Program-made: the position numbers and the translations under genes
In this document: piece after piece, positions 9,185-15,681 of the stretch
How the letters are laid out: each line of letters begins with the position of its first letter
How positions within the stretch are numbered: the first letter of the stretch is position 1
Notes under the pieces: generated by a model
Database searches by the model: none
Seen by the model: the letters and a program-made list of their open reading frames with translations, nothing else
Told to the model about the DNA's origin: nothing
DNA from: a virus
Length of the DNA stretch: 26,697 nt
Strand: one strand, 5' to 3'
IMG/VR virus record: IMGVR_UViG_3300010412_000068
Location: 1-26,697 of that record

Positions 9185-11604
9185 TGCTTTCGCTCTCCCT
9201 TGTACTCTAGGCTCCAACCGAGGATATGACAGTCCTTGCCCGTGTCCGCTCTGAAGCGTAGATGTAGGCAGCGTCCCCTGCCACGGAGTTTGGTGCGTGA
9301 TATAATGACGGGTAGCCCGCTGTCGAAGTTGTCGTTGACACCTGTGGGCTGATAGTACCTAGAGTGACGGTACACCTGTTGTTCCGTGCTCCACTTCCCA
9401 GAACCCGAGGCATCTGAGAAGTCCCACCTAGCTTGGATGTAACATCCGCCGGGATTAACCGGCTCAAGCGAGCCGTCAGGATTCTGGGTAAACCCCGTTT
9501 CGGAACGGGCCATGTATACGTGACAGACTGGGGCTTGCCGATGTCTGGCAAAGTCACCCAAGTTGTCGTACCCGGTAACGATATAAGCGGATTGCTCTGT
9601 CCCGTCAAAGTCGGTGAAGTTACTGTGGTCCATGTCGTATACATTGAGCTTGACTCCTGCGTTGTCCCTAGTTCCTAGGAACTTCATCTTTTTTGCTGAG
9701 TCGCTGGCATCGCCTAATCCAGTAGCCACGATCCCACGAAGCTTGAAGTTCGTAGTAAGGTCAGAGTGGGGGAATGTCAGCTTGTAGAACGATCCTATCC
9801 TTAGGTCGAATACTAGTGCGGCATTGTACGTGCGTGGCGCTTGTACCGTTGCATCTCCATAGAGGTAGTAAACCCTTTTCTTGGAATCATCGAAACCAAT
9901 TTGAACTTCCCGTTTTCTGGCGTCAGGTATGTCATTCCATAAACTCTGTATAACTGTTTCGCTAATCGAAGCGGCATTAATCTGTCCAGAGTTCTGATCT
10001 GGTGCGAGAACATAGATACCTCTAGGTGAGCAGAAGGTTATAGTTGAGTCTATCTTCCTGATAGCCTGTGACCCAATCGCTTCAACATCGGAGATTTTAC
10101 GGACGTTATACCCATCCGCCCTAAACCCCCCTTGGGAAGCTGGGAGAATAGCCCACACTCCGTTTGCCGCAAACACGACAAGGGCATCCTCCATGGATAC
10201 CATACCATGAACGGCTCCCATGTTGGGGACAACAATTGTTCCTCCATCTGCTGGGGTGAGAGCATTGATGAACTCCGAGGTTGGATCGGCTTCTTGGTAG
10301 CATCTACCAAACTGTTTCTCATTGTACACTATCTGTGAGAAATAGATAGTATCGTTGAGCAGGGGGTGGTTTGTCCCCGCCCAGAACACGCGGCCTGCGT
10401 GGAACGTTATTGCTGTCGGTCTTTCGTCGGTCGAGTAAGCATCGGTTCTGTAGACGATCTCTTTACCGACCTGTCCTTTTGTGACATACTGTGTGTTCCA
10501 GCTAGAATATCCACTCGGCTTAAAGAAGTAGATCGTGAACGTCGTACCGGAGGGGGCGGTTGCAATCTGGTAGGTTCCGTTAAGAGTTCCCGTCGCAACC
10601 GTTCCACTAGTCGTGTTATACTTAAACTCATTGTTGATAATCGTAACCACATCGTTCGCAACGAGGCCATGAGCCGCCGTCGTAGTGATTGTAGTAAACC
10701 AATACTGTCCGAGATCTGATGTCGAAAACGAGTCCACAGCAAGGAGAGTTGCACTCGGAATTCTAGCCAGACCAGTGTCAAACGGACTAAGTACCAGCGC
10801 ACCCTGCGGCGCACTGGAGTCTCCGAACGCCTCCGCATCGAGCTTGGCGGCGTTGAATTCTTTGATTCCGTCAATCTCTGCATAGCCCGTGGTAGTTGCT
10901 CGCCTGTAGCCCTTCCAGTAGATCTGGTTCTTTGCGGGATACTCACCCTGTGCAGAAAAGTATGAGGTGACAAGGGCTGCTGCCCATCCCCTATTGATGA
11001 GATTATATTTGTGATCGTCCGATAGAGTCGTTGGAAAGCTACGGATATCCACGCCATCTTCGACTCCTTTGAAGTCACGGATATATATCTCAATCTGAGT
11101 TGCAGTGAAAGTGTTTGTGTCTACATCGTACGATACATAGAAAGGTTCTACATACCGACCAGTCACAAACAAGTAGCCGCGCCCGCTAGCAATAGCGACC
11201 GGCTCCTCATACACCAGTGAGTTAGTATCGACAGTACGAAAGTCCAAAAGATCCACAGACTGAGCATGGAAATTTGGGGAGAGATCCTCGTTCTCTGTGG
11301 CAAAAAGAAGGGCACCCCCAACCTGTATTACAATGAATACAGTATCGGGGTTGCCCGCTACGTTAGTCCAGCGATAGCTAGAACAAGCCATGCCGGAACT
11401 GTAAGTTCCATCTACAGAGACATCCGCTACCGAATGACCGCTCTCCTTTGCCAGTCCCTTACGCCGACGCCTCGTACCATTAACGAGCATCTCAAAGTTC
11501 TGTTCATCAAGAGAAGTACCATCGGGAAACGTAAGCGGCGAGACTTCAGTATTGATGCCACCCGCGAAAGAGAAGTATGTCTTATCAACTGGGATCTGCG
11601 GCAT
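9181..11604 (-). CDS. Tail tubular protein B / tail nozzle (T7 gp12-like), 807 aa
   Basis: Builds the tail nozzle of short-tailed phages, attached below the adaptor ring. The N-terminus is characteristic of the family: FSFAGGINTEVSPLTF, then SLDEQNFEMLVNG and RRRRKGL. The remainder is beta-rich and hydrophilic with many Tyr, Gly and Thr residues, as expected for a propeller-like nozzle, and 807 aa is close to T7 gp12 (about 790 aa). The ATG at 11604 lies inside the end of the 113-aa gene (20-nt overlap). The nearest clear Shine-Dalgarno (AAAGGAG) is about 13 nt upstream, a rather long spacing, so expression may partly depend on coupling. A perfect palindrome at 9670-9683 encodes FLGT. Confidence 0.9.
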   Translation of the reverse strand: MPQIPVDKTYFSFAGGINTEVSPLTFPDGTSLDEQNFEMLVNGTRRRRKGLAKESGHSVADVSVDGTYSSGMACSSYRWTNVAGNPDTVFIVIQVGGALLFATENEDLSPNFHAQSVDLLDFRTVDTNSLVYEEPVAIASGRGYLFVTGRYVEPFYVSYDVDTNTFTATQIEIYIRDFKGVEDGVDIRSFPTTLSDDHKYNLINRGWAAALVTSYFSAQGEYPAKNQIYWKGYRRATTTGYAEIDGIKEFNAAKLDAEAFGDSSAPQGALVLSPFDTGLARIPSATLLAVDSFSTSDLGQYWFTTITTTAAHGLVANDVVTIINNEFKYNTTSGTVATGTLNGTYQIATAPSGTTFTIYFFKPSGYSSWNTQYVTKGQVGKEIVYRTDAYSTDERPTAITFHAGRVFWAGTNHPLLNDTIYFSQIVYNEKQFGRCYQEADPTSEFINALTPADGGTIVVPNMGAVHGMVSMEDALVVFAANGVWAILPASQGGFRADGYNVRKISDVEAIGSQAIRKIDSTITFCSPRGIYVLAPDQNSGQINAASISETVIQSLWNDIPDARKREVQIGFDDSKKRVYYLYGDATVQAPRTYNAALVFDLRIGSFYKLTFPHSDLTTNFKLRGIVATGLGDASDSAKKMKFLGTRDNAGVKLNVYDMDHSNFTDFDGTEQSAYIVTGYDNLGDFARHRQAPVCHVYMARSETGFTQNPDGSLEPVNPGGCYIQARWDFSDASGSGKWSTEQQVYRHSRYYQPTGVNDNFDSGLPVIISRTKLRGRGRCLHLRFRADTGKDCHILGWSLEYKGERKQ
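9194..9201 (-). promoter_or_regulatory. Ribosome binding site deciding the 9184 start
   Basis: AAGGGAGA on the minus strand lies 9 nt before ATG 9184. It supports the shorter form of the cupin/gp14-like protein over the in-frame TTG at 9217, which has no Shine-Dalgarno. Confidence 0.7.
9670..9683. repeat. Dispersed palindrome copy 4
   Basis: AGTTCCTAGGAACT, a perfect palindrome, inside the tail tubular B gene, encoding FLGT. Confidence 0.85.
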
Positions 11605-11926
11605 TATCTTTCTCTAGCTCCTTTCGCTTTTCGGAGATAGCACGATTCTTAGCCGCCTTGTCTGCTGCTTTGGTTTCTTCGTCCATACGGTGGAGGAACC
11701 GCTTGATAGCAGCAACCGCCCACTCTCTCTTAGTCCACACGCCAGCACACTCAGGCGGAGCCGGGACACGCCGGTCAAAGACCGGAACACCATCCTCAAG
11801 CTTGTAGAATCGTACCTCAAACATCCCAGTACCGGGACGATTGAACACACCCCAGAGCCGACCCAATGGGTCCTTCAGCTCGTGCTCAGGAGTTTCCAGC
11901 TTGTTCTCATCTACATAGATTCCCAT
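11585..11926 (-). CDS. Unknown small protein between tail tubular A and B, 113 aa
   Basis: Not recognised. The N-terminal two thirds look like a small globular domain (DPLGRLWGVFNRPGTGMFEVRF, shown in part as GRLWGVFNRP), and the last 45 residues are a highly charged Lys/Glu/Ala helix (MDEETKAADKAAKN) that probably forms a coiled coil. There is no signal peptide or membrane span. The ATG is two bases after the tail tubular A stop, and its AGGAGGT Shine-Dalgarno is formed by the last two Arg codons of that gene, so the two are tightly coupled. Its position between two tail tube genes suggests a role in tail assembly, for instance as a chaperone or minor tail component; this is inference only. 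Confidence 0.8.
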   Translation of the reverse strand: MGIYVDENKLETPEHELKDPLGRLWGVFNRPGTGMFEVRFYKLEDGVPVFDRRVPAPPECAGVWTKREWAVAAIKRFLHRMDEETKAADKAAKNRAISEKRKELEKDNAADPS

Positions 11927-11928
11927 TG

Positions 11929-12696
11929 TTACCTCCTCGGGATACGCCCATAGTCTGGCAGATTGTCAAATGCATGATCGTTAGCCAGCTTACGGTCAGT
12001 CCTCTGTGCTCTCACACGGGACCTCAGCGCATTCCGAGTCACCTTCTGTGGTGCCCCGTCCTTGAAGTACTCAAAGCAGATCTCTCGTGCTTCGTTAATC
12101 AAGAGGGACATGAGGTGTTTGGGTAGGTCAATTACTGCTGCGTCACTTAGGCTGAGATCCGAGCGGATCTGCCCATAAGCTTGGGTCTTGGATTCCATCA
12201 GGGTATCTTCAACGTCCGCATTGAACGAATCAAATACCAAGTAGTCGTTGTCAAAGGTCGTGTAGTATGTTGGGGATTTATCGTTCCTGATGTGGAGCCG
12301 ACCCCCGTAAAAGTCGTACACTATCTGTACGGTAGCTTCGCTTGAATCCCTTAAGTTAACTCTATCCATAAACTCCTCTGGAGTCACGTAGTCTATGTTC
12401 TGGTAGAGCGGGGGATCTGCGGTGGCAATACGCTTGTCGTATTTCAGCCACTCAATGTTAAAGTATCCCTCAGGGATCTTAAGGTAGTTGGGGCGAGCTG
12501 TATCTGACACGCCATCCAACTGGAACAACCTCTTCTTAGAGGTCATTCGATGTTCGTCTAGAATGTTCTCGTACGCATCACGGACAACCATAGCAACCTG
12601 AGTTGCCTCGTGGGTCTCGGTGATACTGTTCACCGCATCACTATCCATATCGGACAGGAGCCTCTGTGTGATATCGAGAAGTGTTACGTTAGCCAT
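11929..12696 (-). CDS. Tail tubular protein A / head-tail adaptor (T7 gp11-like), 255 aa
   Basis: Forms the ring that joins the portal to the tail nozzle. The N-terminus has the usual helical arrangement of the family: VTLLDITQRLLSDMDSDAV followed by a helix with EATQVAMVVRDAYENIL. The central part is beta-rich with YLKIPEGYFNIEWLKYD, and the C-terminal third is helical with a final Arg-rich tail. Length is near T7 gp11 (about 196 aa) but somewhat longer. It sits between the capsid genes and the nozzle gene as in T7. AAGGA lies about 6-7 nt upstream of the ATG. The gene follows the 58-nt gap containing a strong hairpin, so its level relative to capsid may be set there. Confidence 0.85.
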   Translation of the reverse strand: MANVTLLDITQRLLSDMDSDAVNSITETHEATQVAMVVRDAYENILDEHRMTSKKRLFQLDGVSDTARPNYLKIPEGYFNIEWLKYDKRIATADPPLYQNIDYVTPEEFMDRVNLRDSSEATVQIVYDFYGGRLHIRNDKSPTYYTTFDNDYLVFDSFNADVEDTLMESKTQAYGQIRSDLSLSDAAVIDLPKHLMSLLINEAREICFEYFKDGAPQKVTRNALRSRVRAQRTDRKLANDHAFDNLPDYGRIPRR

Positions 12697-12708
12697 TCAA
12701 GTTCCTTA

Positions 12709-12739
12709 GGGAGTCGGGGGACCGAAGTCCCCCTATCCC
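12709..12739 (-). terminator. cUUCGg hairpin after capsid genes (partial terminator or processing site)
   Basis: In the only sizeable intergenic gap, the transcript can form a 7-bp stem, GGGGGAC-UUCG-GUCCCCC (12716-12733), closed by the extra-stable cUUCGg tetraloop. It can extend through a small internal loop by a GGGA/UCCC stem at 12709-12712 and 12736-12739. No U-run follows, so it is not a textbook intrinsic terminator; it could attenuate transcription, block exonuclease decay of the capsid message or mark a processing site. T7 also places a terminator just after its capsid gene. Confidence 0.6.
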
Positions 12740-12754
12740 GATTAGATGGACTAA

Positions 12755-13249
12755 TTAGACAGCAGCCGGAACGAGGTACTCGATCACAACTTCCGCTTCA
12801 CCCGCCGTAAAGGCAGCGGTGTCGTAGGAAGCTCCGACCTTGTAATCCGCATCCAGCACCGTGCCGATTGCAGCACCGTCGCACGCAATGTCAGCGCCCG
12901 CCACAAGGGCAGCAACCGCAACCGCAGCGTCGATACCATCATCGTCATCGGTACCCGCAACGCCAGCCTTGTAGATGCCGATATCGAGCGTAGCCGTCGC
13001 GCCCACAAACAACGTCTTAACGACGAGCGTGGCCTTCTCAAGCAATGCTCCAGCCGGAATCACAGGGGCATGAACAAGCTGGGCAGAAACATCTGCATCA
13101 GCCAGATCAGCACCCGTGATCTTCATCACAATCTGCTGACGGCGGCTATCGCCTGCCGGAACACGGGCAGAGCCCGTGGTCTCAACAGTACGAGTGCCGT
13201 AACCGACATTCAAACCGTCCTTGTTAGTCCAATAAGATTCGCGTCCCAT
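12755..13249 (-). CDS. Probable capsid accessory / decoration protein, 164 aa
   Basis: Small, acidic, Ala/Val/Asp-rich protein that is predicted by eye to be mostly beta strand: TLVVKTLFVGATATLDIGIY, then TDDDDGIDAAVAVAALV, ending VVIEYLVPAAV. There are no Cys, no Trp beyond the N-terminal region and no hydrophobic membrane span. It starts 17 nt after the major capsid stop with a strong AAGGAGGT Shine-Dalgarno, so high expression is likely, and the hairpin follows its stop. Stoichiometric head decoration or cement proteins often sit directly after the capsid gene, which is the basis of the call; it could also be a minor structural protein. Its DNA is visibly more GC-rich than its neighbours and uses many GCN/GAC codons. 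Confidence 0.75.
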   Translation of the reverse strand: MGRESYWTNKDGLNVGYGTRTVETTGSARVPAGDSRRQQIVMKITGADLADADVSAQLVHAPVIPAGALLEKATLVVKTLFVGATATLDIGIYKAGVAGTDDDDGIDAAVAVAALVAGADIACDGAAIGTVLDADYKVGASYDTAAFTAGEAEVVIEYLVPAAV

Positions 13250-13266
13250 AGTAGGTTACCTCCTTA

Positions 13267-14235
13267 TTAGACCACATCAACGTCGGACAGAACAACCACG
13301 AGGTTCTCAGGACGATACACCTTCAGACCATAGCGAGCAGTCGTAACATACTCTTCGCGCTGGAAGTCCTTGTTGTAATCGCCATCGACCTCAGGCATCT
13401 GACGCCACGCACCCATGAAGGGATACATCTCCTTGTCCGAAAGCGACATGAAGAGGTTGGCAACGCCAGCCGTGGTAGAGAGCGTACCATCCGTCTCGTT
13501 CTGATCCTTCGGCAGATAGTTCGACACATAAACGTCGAAGCCGAAGATGTTCTTCACGAAACGGTTCTTCTGCCCAATACCCGTCTCAACGATGCCTTCC
13601 CAACGAGGGTTGTTGGAGAAGTTGACGAGGTTAGCAATCGTGTTGAGCGTGTACTCCACACTCGGGTCCACGATAGCAATGAGGTTGGTGTCGCTCATGT
13701 TGGCCTTCTTCAGGCTGTAAAGAGCCTTAGCGAAGTCGGCAACAGCCATCGCCTCAGACGTACCCGTCGCAATGAAACGGTGGTCAGCACCGTTAATCGC
13801 GTTGCCGTCCGTAGCGCCCGAGCGAGCAACCTGTCCACCACTCGCACCAGCCGCACCCAGAGCAAGGATGTCGGTCTCAACCTTCTCGTCAAGTGCCCGA
13901 CGCTGCTTCGGAACGAAGCTGGCTTCGAGCTTGGCAGCATAGTAAGCGTCCTGCCTCGCCTTCTTGGTGATATACGTCGCACTCGAAACGTACTCGGAGA
14001 TCGTAAACTGGAACTCACCAGTATCCATCGAGTCGTACTGGACCGGCGTATCCTCAACATAGTTGCGGATAGTCGCATCGCCAATCGACGGGATGGTGAA
14101 CGTGGTGCCATCGGGAAATTCCGTCAGCCAGTTCACGTAAGCCTTCGCCTGAAGATCGTCCTTAGCCTCTTCCTTCAGCATCGAAGACCACAACTCCGAG
14201 CGAATAAGTGCATCAATCTGTGCAGTCGTATGCAT
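13267..14235 (-). CDS. Major capsid protein (HK97-like fold), 322 aa
   Basis: Forms the icosahedral shell. The N-terminal arm (MHTTAQIDALIRSELWSSML) is followed by a beta-rich E-loop-like region (TTFTIPSIGDATIRNYVED) and a long helical part with VPKQRRALDEKVETDILAL. The later P-domain/A-domain order includes LIAIVDPSVEYTLNTI, then NIFGFDVYVSNYLPK, and the C-terminal YGLKVYRPENLVVVLS. The length is typical for podovirus capsids (about 320-350 aa). It lies after the scaffold gene, as expected. CAGGAG sits about 9 nt upstream of the ATG, and the gene ends in tandem stops (TAATAA). No slippery heptamer for a T7-style 10A/10B frameshift was seen near the end. Confidence 0.93.
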   Translation of the reverse strand: MHTTAQIDALIRSELWSSMLKEEAKDDLQAKAYVNWLTEFPDGTTFTIPSIGDATIRNYVEDTPVQYDSMDTGEFQFTISEYVSSATYITKKARQDAYYAAKLEASFVPKQRRALDEKVETDILALGAAGASGGQVARSGATDGNAINGADHRFIATGTSEAMAVADFAKALYSLKKANMSDTNLIAIVDPSVEYTLNTIANLVNFSNNPRWEGIVETGIGQKNRFVKNIFGFDVYVSNYLPKDQNETDGTLSTTAGVANLFMSLSDKEMYPFMGAWRQMPEVDGDYNKDFQREEYVTTARYGLKVYRPENLVVVLSDVDVV

Positions 14236-14252
14236 TTAATTCACTCCTGTTG

Positions 14253-14999
14253 TTATTCGTTGAACTTTTCCCCAAGAGCTTTCCGATCCTTGAACATCTG
14301 CTGCTGGATGCTCACCTCATAGAACCTACTACCCAACTCCTTGCGAAGATTGTTGTAGTAAGACTGATTGCGAACACCAGAGGTACTCATACCCGCAGCT
14401 TCCGTGTTTCTGGTCGAACTCGGAATGTTTGTAGGACCTACCGGCTTTGGGTTTCCGGTCAGACCTAGCACCTGACGAGCAACCACAGGCGTCCTCTCAA
14501 CCATCTGAGCCAAGTCCGCAGTAGTAACCTTGAGTTCAGCCGCCTTAGTTCTTAAGAACTCGCGTACCTTATTCGTGTCACCGTGGATGCGAACCAGCTC
14601 TTCCTGAATGAGACGCCGACTCTGGGCGTGCTGCGTCCGGGCCTGATCCTCTCGGATAATAGCCAAGATATCTTCTCTCGAAATACCAGCCGAGCTATTA
14701 CCCTCGGGCTTGGGTTCGCCAGAAGCATTCTCCAACTTATCGTTCAAGCGTGCGAGCGCGGCATCCAACGAATCAATCTTACCAGCCCGCTTGAGTTCCT
14801 CACGCATCTGTGCGTTTTCACTCTTGAGCTGCTCGATGAAGTTGTCCTGCTCGATCCGGCTCTTAGCCAGATCCTGTGGCGTCTTGAACTTCTTGCCTTC
14901 GCCAACTAGTTCAGCAAACAGGTCAGCCTGCTGGTTGTTGGTTCCGGTATCCTGCGGAGTGGAATCCCCGCTAAACACATCGTCATTCTGGTCAGTCAT
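14253..14999 (-). CDS. Capsid assembly scaffolding protein, 248 aa
   Basis: Guides capsid assembly and leaves before or during packaging. The composition is typical: highly charged, Gln/Glu/Lys-rich and helical, with a coiled-coil stretch at about residues 45-85 (QDLAKSRIEQDNFIEQLKSE is part of it) and a disordered Pro/Gly linker (EPKPEGNSSAG). The C-terminal region is basic and helical (SYYNNLRKELGSRFYEVSI), the part that contacts capsid protein in related systems. It lies directly before the capsid gene. The start overlaps the previous stop (ATGA), with GGGAG about 8 nt upstream. A perfect palindrome at 14547-14560 encodes FLRT. Confidence 0.88.
   Translation of the reverse strand: MTDQNDDVFSGDSTPQDTGTNNQQADLFAELVGEGKKFKTPQDLAKSRIEQDNFIEQLKSENAQMREELKRAGKIDSLDAALARLNDKLENASGEPKPEGNSSAGISREDILAIIREDQARTQHAQSRRLIQEELVRIHGDTNKVREFLRTKAAELKVTTADLAQMVERTPVVARQVLGLTGNPKPVGPTNIPSSTRNTEAAGMSTSGVRNQSYYNNLRKELGSRFYEVSIQQQMFKDRKALGEKFNE
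14547..14560. repeat. Dispersed palindrome copy 5
   Basis: AGTTCTTAAGAACT, a perfect palindrome, inside the scaffold gene, encoding FLRT. Confidence 0.85.
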
Positions 15000-15292
15000 T
15001 GTTTATTCTCCCTTGGTCTTGGTAGATTCTTATACACATCCTGTAGGGCTCTTTCGTACCCTATAGCATATGCAGCAGAGGCAGCATAGTCGGGCCGGTC
15101 TAAGTCCGCAAACTTCTGCCTATTCGTTCGGAACAAGGACCGCAACATATTGCGGGCCTCGTCCCAGTAATTCATTCCATTGGTCAACCACTCGTGGTGG
15201 GCCTTGAGTTCTTCTCCCCTAAGACCCTTATCCCAAATAGCTGGGATGCCGCCTCGTGGTGATTCAAGATCATCCACTTCTGCTTCGAGCAT
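14996..15292 (-). CDS. Unknown small head-cluster protein, 98 aa
   Basis: Not recognised. It looks soluble and helical, with an acidic N-terminus (MLEAEVDDLE), a central aromatic helix (HHEWLTNGMNYWDEARNMLR) and a Tyr/Ala-rich helix (DRPDYAASAAYAIGYERALQ). There is no signal peptide or membrane span. Its ATG overlaps the previous stop by one base (TAATG), and no convincing Shine-Dalgarno was seen, so translation is probably coupled to the secreted-protein gene upstream. Position between portal and scaffold suggests a head-assembly helper; that is inference only. Confidence 0.78.
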   Translation of the reverse strand: MLEAEVDDLESPRGGIPAIWDKGLRGEELKAHHEWLTNGMNYWDEARNMLRSLFRTNRQKFADLDRPDYAASAAYAIGYERALQDVYKNLPRPRENKQ

Positions 15293-15681
15293 TACTTGGC
15301 GTCCAACTGTCCCGGAGGATTGGGCCTGCCCTTAACCGTCTTACAGACCTGTCCCGTCCACTCCGAAGGATCAACGGGATCAAGTGCCTTTGTTCTAGCA
15401 CGATAGCAGACTGTATAGTTGGGTGGCAGATCTCGTGGAAGTGAGTATACCGTGCCCGGAGCAGGGACTAGATCGTTTGCAATAACCTGCCCGTCTCTCG
15501 TAACTTCAACCTCAGTATACTCAATCTCCTCTACGGAAAGCGGGGTTCCATCAACTCGTGACGTAGGATGAACCCACGACACATCATCTGACTGAGAGCC
15601 AGCGGCTTCTGCCTTGTCCATAACAATAAGCAACAGACACGCGGCAGCAATCACCGCTGCAATCTTAATATACTTTCTCAT
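15292..15681 (-). CDS. Secreted fibronectin-III-like protein, 129 aa
   Basis: Has a clear Sec signal peptide: a basic start (MRKYIK), a hydrophobic core to about residue 20 and a plausible signal-peptidase I site after KAEA (residue 26). The mature part, residues 33-117, resembles a single fibronectin type III domain: VSWVHPTSRVDGTPLSV opens it, TEVEVTRDGQVIAND gives the middle strands, and YTVCYRA ... SEWTGQVCKTV gives the last two. Cys92 and Cys113 could form a disulfide between adjacent strands. It is therefore likely exported to the periplasm of the infected cell rather than assembled into heads. A strong AGGAGGT Shine-Dalgarno and an ATGA overlap with the portal stop show tight co-translation. 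Function unknown; superinfection exclusion and envelope modification are possible guesses. Confidence 0.8.
   Translation of the reverse strand: MRKYIKIAAVIAAACLLLIVMDKAEAAGSQSDDVSWVHPTSRVDGTPLSVEEIEYTEVEVTRDGQVIANDLVPAPGTVYSLPRDLPPNYTVCYRARTKALDPVDPSEWTGQVCKTVKGRPNPPGQLDAK

Noticed and set aside
9184-9217. Longer start (TTG 9217) for the cupin/gp14-like gene
   Set aside because: No Shine-Dalgarno precedes it, while ATG 9184 has one and makes an ATGA overlap.
10407-11093. Second minus-strand frame of 228 codons inside tail tubular B
   Set aside because: It is an Arg/Ser/Leu-rich out-of-frame reading of a well-recognised gene, with no start signal of its own.
13780-14322. Open plus-strand frame of 180 codons
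   Set aside because: It is antisense to the capsid and scaffold genes, crosses their boundary and shows no family features or coupled neighbours.
15292-15681. Lipoprotein reading of the secreted 129-aa protein (Cys15)
   Set aside because: Cys15 is preceded by AAA rather than a good lipobox and is followed by five hydrophobic residues, so it sits in the core of a signal-peptidase I type signal.
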